Shown in pieces: positions 43,481-54,834 of a stretch of 64,000 bases of DNA; the first letter of the stretch is position 1; each line of letters begins with the position of its first letter. The stretch lies in assembly GCA_023052935.1 (NCBI GenBank), contig CM041294.1:27516641-27580640 (forward strand), given 5' to 3'. The position numbers and the translations under genes were made by a program. The stretch comes from Piezodorus guildinii (lineage: Eukaryota > Arthropoda > Insecta > Hemiptera > Pentatomidae). Under the pieces are notes generated by a model. It searched no databases and was not told where the DNA came from. It was given only the letters and a program-made list of their open reading frames with translations.

Positions 43481-44206
43481 GAAACAAACCTGTCGATTTA
43501 AAAGAAAAAAAAAAAGGTTCTATTTTATAGCCCCTAAGTGAAACAATAGTGATATATTTGAATTATAAGAATTTAAATTACAAATTGCCTATAAAATATT
43601 CTTGAATGATTCTTTCATTTTTTTTTTAATATTTCTTATTGAGATAAAACCATTGATAAAAAAAAAAAAAGAAAAAAAATGAGATGGCACTTTTCCAATA
43701 TTCCAGTGCCGAGATATTTTCATCTATTCCTACCATTTTCATAAACATCTGAATTCACTTAATGGAGGAGGGAGAGCTAAGAAAATAAAAGAATATTGGA
43801 GGGTTGGGAAAAAGGGTTTCTCGATAGGAGATCCTACCTGGACACCGAGCCCTTCTACACCCTTCTATACCCAGGGCATCTTTATATCCCTCAGTGTGAG
43901 GGAGCGGTTTCTATAGGGCTAAGGTGCTGTATTCAGGCCAAAATGTCAAAGAGCAAGTTGACATTACGGCGGGTGTATTGTGCTTCAACATATCTCTGTC
44001 CCAAATCTGTATTTAACACACTGGAATGGGGAAATTTATTTTTCAAGATATCTCAGTAATAGTCTTCTGAGAATAACTTATTATAGAATTTATTTTATAT
44101 TAATTTTTATTACATTTTAAAATTGTTTAAATGAATAAATGTATTGTTAGCTTCTTTTAGTTAAAGTGATCCTTTTTCATTCAACATTTTTTATATCTTA
44201 TTTCCT
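43481..44206. other. Sequence without recognised gene
   Basis: An 87-codon frame (43796-44059, plus) sits in a GC-richer patch but matches nothing I know. Poly-A/T runs lie near 43503 and 43618-43680. Confidence 0.35.
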
Positions 44207-44350
44207 TCTCCTTACGTTCCGGCCTTTTTCCATTTTCAAGGGATCTTTAATATTCCTTCTTATTGCACATATAAAAAAATACACATTTTGTCACATAAAA
44301 AAAAAAAAACTATTACAGGCTGGCCAGCCCTGTCATGCTTGTTATCACCT
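44207..44350 (-). repeat. Penelope-type terminal fragment, degenerate ribozyme motif
   Basis: Shares ACGTTCCGGCCTTTTTCCAT, TTTTCAAGGG, ATTTTGTCACAT and ATTACAGGCTG with the inverted pair at 51.93-52.12 kb. On the minus strand the motif reads CUUGAAAA-stem-GGAACGU, lacking a functional CUGAUGA core. The adjacent H copy begins at 44354. Confidence 0.5.
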
Positions 44351-44353
44351 TTT

Positions 44354-45522
44354 ATTACTTTCACTTACTATATATAGTATTGGAAAGTATTGCGATCGTG
44401 AAAATTTTCGTATTCCAGTTTTCAACGGAAATACACGTTTTAGGGTCCCCTGAGTCCAAATTACCAAGTCCCGCAAAAAGGTGTGTATGTGTGTGGTAAC
44501 TCCCGGGCGGAAACGGTAAGTCCTATGAAAATGAAATCTTATATTTAAGACAACTATACGCCCAAGACGTGACAAAACTTTTTTCATCAACATGAGCCTA
44601 CCAGAAGAGGCATTTTATACCATGCATTTTGCACCTTTTTTTGATTTTCTCAAAAACGGTTCCGACGATTTTGATTAAACTCGCTATATCGATATAAATT
44701 TATATGATCTATAATAGTATGTAGGTTTCATTCTGATTGAAATAGTAAAACAGGGCTTAAATGCCAATATTTTAAATTTTCTTCTTTTAAACTACCTTTA
44801 GTATTGTAGATTCTATAAAAACAACCATATTATCTTGATATCATTGGGTATGAACAGCTAAATATGCAAGTTGAGCGAATTTGATAAACAACTAAAGGAG
44901 AAAATGAAAAATTTATTTTTTGGATGCAATTTTTTGTTTTTATAATTTTGAACATAAGAACAGTAATATACATGTATGATATACCGTTGGAAAACTAAAG
45001 ATTTTAGAAAAAATATTATCTTATATACAAGCTTTTAAAAGTTAATAGAGAATGATGAAATGAACATAAAACTAACTGATTATTTTAGAGGATCACTTGT
45101 AGCTGGGTGGCTAGCGTAACAGCCTCCAATGCTAAAGGTCACGGGTTCAAACCCGCTGGTGGTCCTAGGATTTTTTAATGGGAGTAAAAAATCCTTAGTT
45201 ACGCCGTCCTTCGGAGGGGACGTTAAAAGGTGGTCCCGAGCCTGTGCGATGACAGGTACTCGTTAAAGATCCCTAACCTAATAAAACCTGGATAGGCAAA
45301 ATTTAGGACTCCCACTGTAGCATCGTCCGATTAGCCATAGTAGGATAAAGTGACGTTAAATAAATAAAACTGATTATTTTAGATAATAATATAATAGATT
45401 TTTTAATAAGACACATGTTTCTATATAAATTCAATTTAATTAATTCTTTAATAATTTCACGTATTTTTTTCTCTAAATTCTTTCATTGATTTTAAAAATG
45501 GAGGCAAGTGAAAGTCGTGTGT
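44354..45522 (+). repeat. H repeat copy split by a SINE
   Basis: Hairpin end at about 44363, a short GT tract near 44482-44493, body, SINE S6 at 45090-45367, and the far end GGAGGCAAGTGAAAGTCGTG at about 45500. Confidence 0.8.
45090..45367 (+). mobile_element. SINE copy S6, full length, perfect 16-bp duplication
   Basis: AACTGATTATTTTAGA flanks both sides (45074-45089, 45368-45383) without mismatch. Removing the SINE and one repeat restores a normal H body. Intact A- and B-box regions and an AAATAAAT tail. Its perfect duplication makes it one of the youngest insertions here. Confidence 0.92.
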
Positions 45523-47064
45523 GTCTCAAAAACTGCTGTAATTTATTACAGAATAATTACTTTTCTTATTCATTATAGACAAATTTCGATAGACAAATTC
45601 TAAATATAACTTTCTCGTCTGATACTAAAATGGGTCGATTTGCTCTTTCGCCACCTCCTCCTCCGGTCGTATAAGTATTAGATGTTTAATAGAATGTTTT
45701 TTTAATTTATTAAAATTTTTAGTATCCAATTTTTTCAATTGTATAAAAAATAGCGTTGAAGTATATATTTTTTTAACGGAAAGCAGCAGATACAAGAGTT
45801 GTAAGGTATAGTTAAGACTATACGTGTCCTTGAGCGTTGCCCTGGTTTATCTAGTCTCAAGCTTGTTTTTTTTATTTTAATGCTTGTTTAAAAATCTGGT
45901 GCGTTCAACACACGACTTTCATTTGATACTGAACTGAACCGATGGAGTGATGCAATCTGGGGTCGGGCGGCTTACTACCACACATGTACACCAAATGTAA
46001 CGAATTTAAACTACTCATTAAACAGCGTTATTTTCGGCAAAAATTGCTATAATCAGATCCGGTAAACGTTTGATGATGCCGGATCCGCCGGATTACCGGA
46101 TTGCAATCCCTACATGTGATACAGAGAGTTAAAGTGACTTCTATCCCAAATTCACAGACAATGTTTCCTAGGACCATACCTTTACCAAACCATTAAGACC
46201 CAGTTCCCTCTTTATATCCATATTCTTCTGCTATTTTATTCGTCAGTCCCTCGAGACAAGGTCTTGCCATTCAGACCTTTACGTTCTTACCCATAGAACA
46301 ACAAATTACTGATTTGGTAGAGTATGATTGTGTGATGTATGTGGATCCCAATTGTCTGTTAAATAAAAGTGTCATTGGCTTCTACACTTCCTTGAGGATG
46401 AAGTAATATACGAAGTACAGTTGCTATAAAAGCAAATTGTAAACATTTTAAAAGAAAATTGACAACGCAATTCATTTTTGAGGAAGTTAAGTGCACTTAT
46501 CCAAGTGAGTAAGTTAAATCTTCCTAATACAACTGAAAATTATCTATAAGATTATCGTCTACATTTACATGATGATAATTTTTTGTGATACACTACTTCT
46601 TTCCTTCTTCCGTAATCAATTATGGATATCAAGCTTTCAAAAAATATGTACGAACTTCATTTTTTATGCTACCAACAAGCTTCCTTGCTTAGCATTGTAC
46701 ATTCTTTGAGAGAGGCACTTGAGCGATCGGGATCCATTGACCGTTCGCCTTTTGAAGGGAACAATTCAAAGGATTGTTTGAAAACCATAACCAGGTGAGT
46801 CGCTCGTTATAGTTCAAAGGGTTCGGTCCAAGCACTGCCTTTGTAACCTCTACTCTACTCCCTTCCCTTCAAGGCTCTAATGTAACTTACACAGGTGGGT
46901 GAACCCAATCCGTCATTGGGTTTTATGGTTGTATTCTTTCTTTTGCTATCAAACAAACAACAAAAGAATCTAAAAAAAAAAAAAAAAATTATATGATATA
47001 AATTTAAAAAAAATCAAGTTCTATCATCAAACACCTTTTACTTGCTATTTGATACATTCATTTT
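45523..47064. other. Sequence with an H end fragment and an A-rich tail
   Basis: An H end fragment lies at 45892-45925 (minus, TCTGGTGCGTTCAACACACG). About 46050-46110 has a GATCCGG/CCGGATT-rich patch. A run of A at 46972-46988 follows CAAACAACAAAAG, perhaps a retroposon tail. No gene was seen. Confidence 0.4.
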
Positions 47065-48390
47065 TACTTTCACTTACCTATATATGAAATATATAGTAAG
47101 AGAAAGTATTTTGATCGTGAAAATTTTCCCTCAAAAAGGTCTGTGTGTGGTTACTCTCACGCGTAAACGAAAAGTCCTATGAAACTGAAATGTTATGTTT
47201 AAGACAACTACAGACAACGTCCGGGATGTTACAGAACCTTTTTCATCAAAATCTGTTAAACAGAAGAGCCCTTTATCCCATGCATTTTGCACCATTTTAT
47301 GATTTTCTAAAAAACAGCTCTAACGATTTGGATTAAACTTTATATATCGATGTAAAATTTGTTGGGCTTTAATATCATGTAGATTTCATTCTTATTAAAA
47401 TAGTCTGATATTTTAAAATGTCTTCTTCTAAAGTACCTTTAATTTTGTAGATTTTATGAAATTGACCATATCATCTGATTTAGAATTGCTAAAAAACAGG
47501 TAAATATAAAGTTGAACGATATCGATATCCAACTAAAGGAGAAAAATGAAAAAAACAATTTTTTAATGCAATTTTTTGTTTTTAAACGTAAGAACAGTAA
47601 TATAAATGTATAATAGATCGTTGAAAAGCCAAAGATTTAAAAAAAAATATATTATCTTATACACAAGCTTATAAAGTTACTAAAAAGTGATGTAAAGCCG
47701 GTAAAACTAACTGATTATTTTAGATAATAATATAATATATTTTTTAACAAAACATGTTTTTCTATAGAAATATGATTTAATTATTTTTTTATATGTGATT
47801 TTTTTTTCTGAACCAAAAATCTGTGAAGCGTAAGTCCATATTGGCTTAGGTAGGTATGTGTATGTATTCAGTTTCTGTCTAATTTTTAATTTTGAAGATT
47901 TAGATAAAAGTTAGGATAGTATTTTTAGCGGTGGTTGGGAGTCTGTCTTTTCATCTTGACATGTGGGCCCCAAGTCATCCTTCGATCGAGTGTCAGTCCT
48001 AGATAATGTACAGAGTTGGTCTGAGGAATTTGGTTGTTGTCGATAAAAATTGGGGGCATACAAAAACTGCAATCATTTTAATTCAAAATTTTAAGTCTCA
48101 TAACGACAGCTCCTTGGTAGGTAAACCACAGAATCCTACATACGGACTTACAACAACCAACTGTTGACCAACATATACGAACACTCTTTAGTCGTTTTCA
48201 CAGCAAACTTAACGAACACGACAATAGACTGATTAACAACATGTCAATAGCTGAAATGCCAGTCAGAAAAAAAAATATTTCTTTATTAGTCTCACTCAAT
48301 TTTATCTCTAACATGTATTTGAAAATTCTTTAATCGATTTTAACAACATAGGTAAGTGAAAGTCGTGTATTGCCGCACCAGATTTTTCAA
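47065..48390 (+). repeat. H repeat copy split by a Jockey-B fragment
   Basis: Begins CTTTCACTTACC with the long hairpin; its middle lacks most of the block before GGTCTGTGTG. The body is interrupted at about 47798-48272 and resumes with TAGTCTCACTCA to the far end TAAGTGAAAGTCGTG (about 48355). Confidence 0.75.
47798..48272. mobile_element. Jockey-B fragment with 5' inversion (twin-priming form)
   Basis: The left half (about 47811-48056) reads reverse transcriptase text on the minus strand (RRMTWGPHVKMKRQTP). The right half (48057-48270) reads the directly downstream text on the plus strand (IQKLQS, ILSLITTAPW, LHTDLQQPTVDQH, MPVRKK), ending in an A run. The two halves are adjacent in the intact order seen at 42.9-43.4 kb. 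Such inversion is a known by-product of LINE integration. Confidence 0.75.
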
Positions 48391-48718
48391 ACATAGATAT
48401 GTTTAAGAATACAAATTATCTTTAGCTATTACTTAAGTTTATGCGCTTGTCGTTACCTTTCATTACCTTTCACTTCTTTTTGTTATAGACTAGAGACCCA
48501 TTCCTGCTTCGCACGGGTTCAATTTGAATGTAGTGTCATTTATGATTATGAAAGCTCTGTTTGACCAATTTAGTGTTTATATCGCTTTGGGATCATCTAC
48601 TCATTACGGAAGAAGAGTTGTTAATAAGCTCTTATAACAACTTTCAATAAGCGTGTAAAACTTTTTTGATGCTATTAAACTTTTCTGAAGTCTTAAGATT
48701 TCTAAAGGTATATGATAC

Positions 48719-49241
48719 TGTTACGGGCTACGGGGTGTGAGAAATGAACTACTTCAGTTTGCAAATTACAAATATTTATTAAATACAGAATGCACAAATA
48801 CAAAGGGATTACTAACCACTATACTTACAATAATAATTGAATTACTAGCTTAATTACTGAACAGTCTACATATAAAATCAGGTTTTCCTAACAAATAAAC
48901 TACTTACGTAAATTTATACAATCTGCTAGACCTATTCTAAAACTTACAACAATAACTTATAACCTACAGTCTTCTAATTTCCCACCGACCGGTTATCACA
49001 ATACTGACACACAGTTTCGCTACACTGTCACGAATTGTTCACTGTCACTGTTCACTGATACATCCACTTGAACAAGATTAAGACTTCCCTCTCAGGCGTA
49101 GTGGACTGGCACAGGATTTAAACGCCCGGAGAGGCGGATGGGCCGTTCTAGGTACTTCGAAGACCGTCCAGGTCCAGAAGTCTCTAGCCAAATCAGGACC
49201 CCTCTAGACGTGGTTTACCAGTCATTGTCTTGACCGTAACA
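48719..49241 (-). repeat. Solo LTR, 523 bp, ATAC duplication
   Basis: Starts TGTTACGGGC and ends CCGTAACA, so TG...CA with an 8-base inverted end (TGTTACGG). ATAC directly precedes (48715-48718) and follows (49242-49245). The minus orientation is suggested by AATAAA near the minus-strand 3' end. No internal sequence is present, so this is the product of LTR recombination. A 4-bp duplication fits Gypsy-type integration but others are possible. Confidence 0.85.
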
Positions 49242-49245
49242 ATAC

Positions 49246-49557
49246 TCGTATTTCAGGAAAGAATGGCTGATGCCTTAATTAAAGAAAATATAATTTTCCC
49301 ATTTAAAAAAAAAAAGCCATTTGCAATATACAGTACGAATAAACCTTCAGGAAAGAATGCCCTAGATTATTGAGAAAAGGGTTTAGAAAGAGTTGGTAGA
49401 AACCAAGAATCACGCCATCATTTAAGCATATAGAGATGAATCAGTTAAAAGGTATGCATTTTAAAAGTTTAATTTATCTTCCTTGGGAATCCCATTTATT
49501 TTAAAGAGAAGCATCTGTTTTCATGAAATAATTTAAAAGTAAAAATAATTAATAACA
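49246..49557. other. AT-rich sequence, no feature seen
   Basis: Nothing recognised. Confidence 0.35.
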
Positions 49558-49571
49558 AAAAATTATGATTT

Positions 49572-49795
49572 GTTTATTTAACCTCACTTTATGCTACTAT
49601 GGCTAATCGGACGATGCTACAGTGGGAGTCCTAAATTTTGCCTATCCAGGTTTTATTAGGATAGGGATCTTTAACGAGTACCTGACATCGCACAAGCTCT
49701 GGACCATCTTTTAACGTCCCCTCCGAAGGACGGCATAACAAAGGATTTTTTACTCCCATTAAAAACTCCTAGGACCAACGGCGGGTTTGAACCCG
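49572..49795 (-). mobile_element. SINE copy S7, truncated at the B box
   Basis: AAAAATTATGATTT flanks both sides (49558-49571, 49796-49809). The minus-strand copy begins CGGGTTCAAACCCG, so it lacks the A-box half, like S2. Tail AAATAAACA-like on the left. Confidence 0.85.
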
Positions 49796-49859
49796 AAAAA
49801 TTATGATTTAAAGTTCGATTAAGAAAAAAAAAGTAACGATTGGCTTGATAAACTCATGT

Positions 49860-50138
49860 GAAGATGGCACCCAGCGTAGCACTTCAATATTTATTTCATT
49901 TGCAGGTCTCGAGGCCTCTTTACAGGCGCCTTAGAGGGTTATCTGGAATAGATGGAGATGAGAGGATACGGACATTTGGGTTTGAGTGGGCTGGTAGTTC
50001 GGAATAAAAGGACGTATATCTAATTCTGGACAAGTCTGCAACTAATAGAATATTCAGGTCTTTAAGGATAGTTTTATTGGTGACAAAATAAGGAGCTTTT
50101 AGGATCTTTCGGAGGATTTTGGATTGCAGGGATAATAA
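49860..50138 (-). pseudogene. Jockey-A related 3' fragment
   Basis: Aligns with 7497-7755 (shared GGTCTCGAGGCC, CCTTAGAGG/CCTCGGAGG, GTGACAAAATAAGGAGC, ATTTTGGATTG). It covers the last ~75 codons of ORF2, with frame damage, and breaks off at 50138. Confidence 0.7.
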
Positions 50139-50299
50139 TATTTTAACGACATTACTATAGAAAATTTAATTTCCCCCTCTATAATTGAACTGTATGTTAC
50201 TCACGAACTTACAGAAAACAATACACTAAGTGATAGTGAAAACTGTTCCTAACTCTGTCTTGAAGTTTAAAATTAATTTGCGATATCATTATATATATA

Positions 50300-50339
<40 letters not shown>

Positions 50340-51833
50340 TATATTATATTTTTTCAAAAACATTTAGTGTTTTACAATCTATACTAAGTCACTTTCGATA
50401 TATTGATTTATAAGATAAAGCTACATCTACATCGCATAAAACTAACTATTCCAATATAGAATTTCAGTTTCGTTCGACATTTCCTTTTTTTGATTGAGCA
50501 TATACATATGCTTAGAGATGTTTTCTGGAAGATTTTTTAAATTTTGATATGGGATGGATATATAGAATGGGACGATGGAATGTCTATAATAAACAAACGT
50601 GTATGTAATTTAGGTTCAATACATAAACATGTTTTAGGCAACTCATTTTGGCCTGTTTAATACATTTACCTAATTTTAACTTAAAATTAAAATACATTAT
50701 ACCAAATAAATTGATTACATTTTCTTCAAATCCATTACTGTAATGAAGTTTGATAGCTCGATAAAAAACAAATTTGTTGTCATCAAATGATCAGAAATTC
50801 TGTATTCGACATTTCCTCTTACTCTCTCAGTAAATGTTTGTTTATTAAACAATGGGTTGATGTACACAAGGCAATATCAAAATAACGGGAGTTTCCGAGT
50901 ATATTGGAGCGAGGCACTGAAGTTTAATCATGACATCTAGTTCCATTATTTATGTTTTATTTTTCATTTTCTGATTCAGATACAATCACCGTCACCACCC
51001 ACGTGTGATATTTGCTGAACGGAGCTGAATTAATCCCCAAATGTTCAATTAAAATTAAATCTTATTGACGTTTGATTGTTTTCCTTTATTACATAATTTT
51101 GTTGGAAATAGATAGCTTAAGCTTTTATTACTTTGATGCTCCAATTCCCAGAATTAATTAGTTTTTTGGAAAACGATTTTTTTAATCTTTCATTTTATCC
51201 GTGAACGACAGTCTTTAAATTAGAGAGACCCTCACAACATCCAAAGGCAAATTCACAGCCTCAATAAATTGAATACCCAAAGTTGGAGATAGGCGGGGAG
51301 TTACCTCCTGTTAAATTTTGATGCTGACCTCGTACTCCTTGCACAGCTTTTGGCCAATAAGTATGATTTTCATAGCTCGAAATGATCTGTATCATGTGGT
51401 ATTCAAAGTTACAAGTTTCTTATTTTTTAATTTTTTGCTATAGGTATTTTTATTGCAAGGAAGAAAAATGGTCTTGCAAACAGAGAGAGTACTATACCGG
51501 GTCTTTGACTCGAATCCAGGCTGTAGCAGACCTATTATTTATTGTATTTTTTCAGCTGTGGCACAGCCAAACTCTCATAAGTGGGTATCCAAACATTAAG
51601 GAAAAAGCTGAACGTGATCTTGGCCGTTACCTACTTCTACGGCAGTTGTTCTAAAAACAGTATGATTTTTTATTTAAACTCAACTCTAGAAATACCGTTA
51701 GTTATTGTGTTACATTAATGTTAAAGATCAACTTTAACAGCTACCAAAGAAATCGTTTAATTTATATCCTGACATGAATTTTAGAACATATCTTTATTTC
51801 CAATGATGGAGTTTTGTTGACCGTAGAGAAATT
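50139..51833. other. AT-rich sequence without recognised gene
   Basis: An interrupted (TA)n tract lies at about 50290-50348. A 90-codon frame (51382-51654, plus) resembles nothing known. Confidence 0.4.
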
Positions 51834-51897
51834 AGATGAGGAAGATGGTTGGGGTGCGGTCATAATTTATGACGCACCCCAACCATCTTCCTCATCT
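51834..51897. repeat. Near-perfect palindrome, 30-bp arms
   Basis: Left arm AGATGAGGAAGATGGTTGGG... and right arm ...CCCAACCATCTTCCTCATCT pair along 30 positions with one bulged base and a 3-base centre. One arm-like copy (AGATGAGGAAGATGG) occurs alone at about 57807. Confidence 0.85.
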
Positions 51898-51925
51898 ATC
51901 TTTATTTCCTTTTTCATTCTACATA

Positions 51926-52115
51926 CGTTACGGCCTTTGCCATTTTCAAGGGTTACATTTTGTCACATTTAAAAAAATATATATTACAGGCTGAACTAAG
52001 AATAAGCTGACAAGTTCTAGTTCAGCCTGTAATAGAGTTTTTTTAAATGTGACAAAATGTATTTTATACATGTGAATGATTAATAAAACCTTGAAAATGG
52101 CAAAAGCCTAAACGT
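51926..52115. mobile_element. Penelope-type inverted pair with degenerate ribozyme motifs
   Basis: Arms (51926-51997 and 52019-52115) are inverted copies: ATTACAGGCTGAACT / AGTTCAGCCTGTAAT at the centre, ATTTTGTCACATTTAA in the middle and CCTTGAAAATGGCAAA at the outer ends. Each outer motif has the stem II and AACGU layout of a hammerhead but CUUGAAAA instead of CUGAUGA. Related to 44207-44350. Confidence 0.6.
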
Positions 52116-52260
52116 AGCGAAAAAGAAAAAAAATGGATCATTTTACTTAAAAAACCCTAGCAGTACATTTATTCACTCAAACAAATAGCAATTATAATAA
52201 AAATTAATTCATACTATCCTAAAAATTATTTAATTATGAACTCCCCTCAGTATCCTCAAC

Positions 52261-52287
52261 ACATTACATTTTGGAAATCAACGTCTC
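52261..52287 (-). repeat. E4: lone end of the AATT-targeting element
   Basis: ATTTTGGAAATCAACGTCTC ends at 52287 and AATT follows (52288-52291). Only about 25 bases of the terminus are present. Confidence 0.6.
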
Positions 52288-52291
52288 AATT

Positions 52292-52573
52292 ATGTCCTAT
52301 CATTTCTACACATCATAATGTTATCATTATGTAATGAAAATTGAATATAAGCATTATTTTAATATTTATTCTTTAAATTAACTATATTTATTTTATGTCA
52401 GTAATATTCTTGTTTTTATTTGCGTTTCCTCTTGTTTTGAGCGTTAACCGATGATATATTTTACTATTTCCTTTATCATATCAAAATTAAAAAATCTTCC
52501 AGAAAACACTTCTACGCATATGCATATGGTCAATCAAAAAAAGGAAAAGTTGAACGTAACTGAAATACTCTAT

Positions 52574-52639
<66 letters not shown>

Positions 52640-53463
52640 AGAGAGAGAGAGAGAGAGATAGATAGATAGGTAGAAGATTTTATTATCTACCTTTGTCATT
52701 TTAAATTTAAACTTTCTTAAAAAGTAAATGAATTAATTAAAACTAGTTAGAAATAAATATAGTCCGAATGTCGACAGGGGGTTTTATTTGTCTCCTGACT
52801 TCTAAGTCCTAAGTCATGATTTATCTTACCCAGAAAAGATAAAAGATTGAGAAACCTTTGTCGGCAAAACATCAAAAGGCGTTTACCTCCATGGCCCCCC
52901 CCCCAGCAATATATACCTCGGGAAACTTCTTAGACACTAGGACAAAGGACCCCCAGCTTGAGGCACTTCCCAGATCAGCCCTGCCCGAGGTGACGACGAT
53001 GAGGAGAAGATTGGAAAGAGTCAGTCAAGTTTTATCCTCAAGAAGAGGGAGTCGGGTTCTATCTACAAGAAGAGGAGGTGGCCGTCGGGGTTCTGAGAGC
53101 AGCTGGAGGATGAAGCAGAGAATGGACGTCTTGAGATGATCCCACCTTCGCCAGCCGACAGTGTTTTAAAGGTATATCGTTATTTGTAATATTGTATGGC
53201 AAAGGTAGTAGTGTAAATGTCCCTCAGTATTCTTAATCAAAGTGATAGGCAATGTATTAATATAATTTATATGTGTAAGTTAATAATTATAATAACGTAT
53301 TAATTGAATCTTGATTACTTAAATCTTACCCTGCATGCCACCTATTGGATTGGTAAACACGATACCTTTGGAAAGGAGATCCAACGGTATGATTAAATAT
53401 AGTTTATATATTGACTAAATACAGTATAAATGCCTTAAAAAAGCAGCAGGTTAAAAACATAGC
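52292..53463. other. Sequence with microsatellites, no recognised gene
   Basis: (TA)n at 52578-52637 passes into (GA)n and (GATA)n up to about 52669. A 93-codon Arg/Ser-rich frame (52858-53139, plus) lies in a GC-richer patch but has no recognised domain. Confidence 0.45.
52578..52668. repeat. Compound microsatellite (TA)n(GA)n(GATA)n
   Basis: About 30 TA units, then about 10 GA units, then three GATA units. Confidence 0.95.
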
Positions 53464-53832
53464 AAAAAGGTACTATATCCATTCTAGGAAATTATACAGG
53501 AAGCGCGAAAATCTCTCATTACTATATTATTAAACTAGCTAATTTGATTCTTTTCGCATTAAAATCTAGAATTATTTTTTTACTATAATAATAACATCAT
53601 ATTAAAGTTATTAAATTAATTTTTTTTTAATGATTTGGAACAAAAATAAATGCGTAATTAGTACTTTTAGAAAATGACCGCATTTCTAAACCGCGTTTTT
53701 TAAGGACTTGAGAATTCATTAGATAACATCAAATAGAATATTAAGATAAAACTAAATGATGAAAATACAAATATGTAAAAAAATCAATATCGTAAAAAAT
53801 GTCCTTTAGTACCTTTTGGAAATCAACGTCTC
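53464..53832 (-). mobile_element. E3: partial copy of the AATT-targeting element
   Basis: Ends GGAAATCAACGTCTC at 53832 with AATT after it (53833-53836). Inner sequence (AAATGTCCTTTAGTACC, ACAAATATGTAAAAAAATC) is the reverse of the E1 left end. It begins near a motif copy AAAAAGGTACTATATCC at 53465-53481; the other terminus is missing. Confidence 0.65.
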
Positions 53833-53836
53833 AATT

Positions 53837-54773
53837 TATGAATTTATAGTTACATTTAGATTAAAAAGAGTGAATCAAATACTTGATAAATGACTTACGC
53901 TGTTTTCCCTTTCTTCCCCCCCCCCTAATCTATTCTATATTATAATTGAGAAGGAAATTATATAAAATACGAAGAGTTAAATAGAGTAAATTGGCATGAA
54001 AATAAAACATGAATCACTCTGGAATCCCATAACGGTCCAGTGTTTAATAAATATAAGCCCTAGGCAGCGTTCAATTATATAAAAAAAGTTTTTTCAACAT
54101 TTTTCAACAACACTGCGTATTTTCTCTAGTAAAATATTTATATTTTTAATTGGCAAAGTATCGTTCTTTCCCTCACATTTTTTCTGCGCATAACTGACGA
54201 TATTAAGGATAGGCTGGAAGGAATTCCAGGAAGTTTGAATAGCTTAGTTAGTTCCAGGTTCCAGACTAGAAATAATAAAATGAGAGAACCGGCGGCGCTT
54301 CCTGAAGACGAGCCAACACCGCTGGAGATTCCTGGAAATAGCCGTATCACTAAATATAGCCTAAGCTCTCTTCCTGCAGTCAGGTCATCTCTCGCCGTTA
54401 CTCGGTGAAAACTTCAACGCCTCACAACACTGGATGTAATTCTCAAAGAGATGGGTCGTAGAATTTATGATATCCTGTAATAGTTCTATTTATTTATTTT
54501 GTAACATAAAGGCTCTTCAACCATAAAGGTTATTTTAGCCCTAAACTAATAATACATACATATATACTAATAATAATACATACAATACGAAAATAATACA
54601 TAAAAATATACTAATCACAAAATACATAATAAAATAAAATACATAATACACTAAAACATACATAATACTAATGATACAGATACAATATTTTAAGTTAAAT
54701 AAAAACAATTATATAAGATAACGAAATATAAGAAGAGAATAAAAAATGGAATAAAATAAAAATAATAATAAAT

Positions 54774-54776
<3 letters not shown>
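53837..54776. other. Sequence with one coding-like patch
   Basis: Plus strand at about 54187-54408 has a stop-free run ending TGA: TDDIKDRLEGIPGSLNSLVS and MREPAALPEDEPTPLEIPGN, with balanced codon use. I do not recognise it. It may be an exon or a relic of a transposon protein. The rest is AT-rich. Confidence 0.3.

Positions 54777-54822
<46 letters not shown>
54777..54822. repeat. (TA)n microsatellite, left of LINE-D
   Basis: About 23 TA units ending at the LINE-D target duplication. Confidence 0.95.
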
Positions 54823-54827
<5 letters not shown>

Positions 54828-54834
54828 GTAATAA

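Noticed and set aside
43796..44059. 87-codon frame as a gene
   Set aside because: No recognised motif and no supporting context; length is compatible with chance.
52858..53139. 93-codon Arg/Ser-rich frame as a gene
   Set aside because: No domain, no homology recognised; composition reflects a local purine-rich patch.
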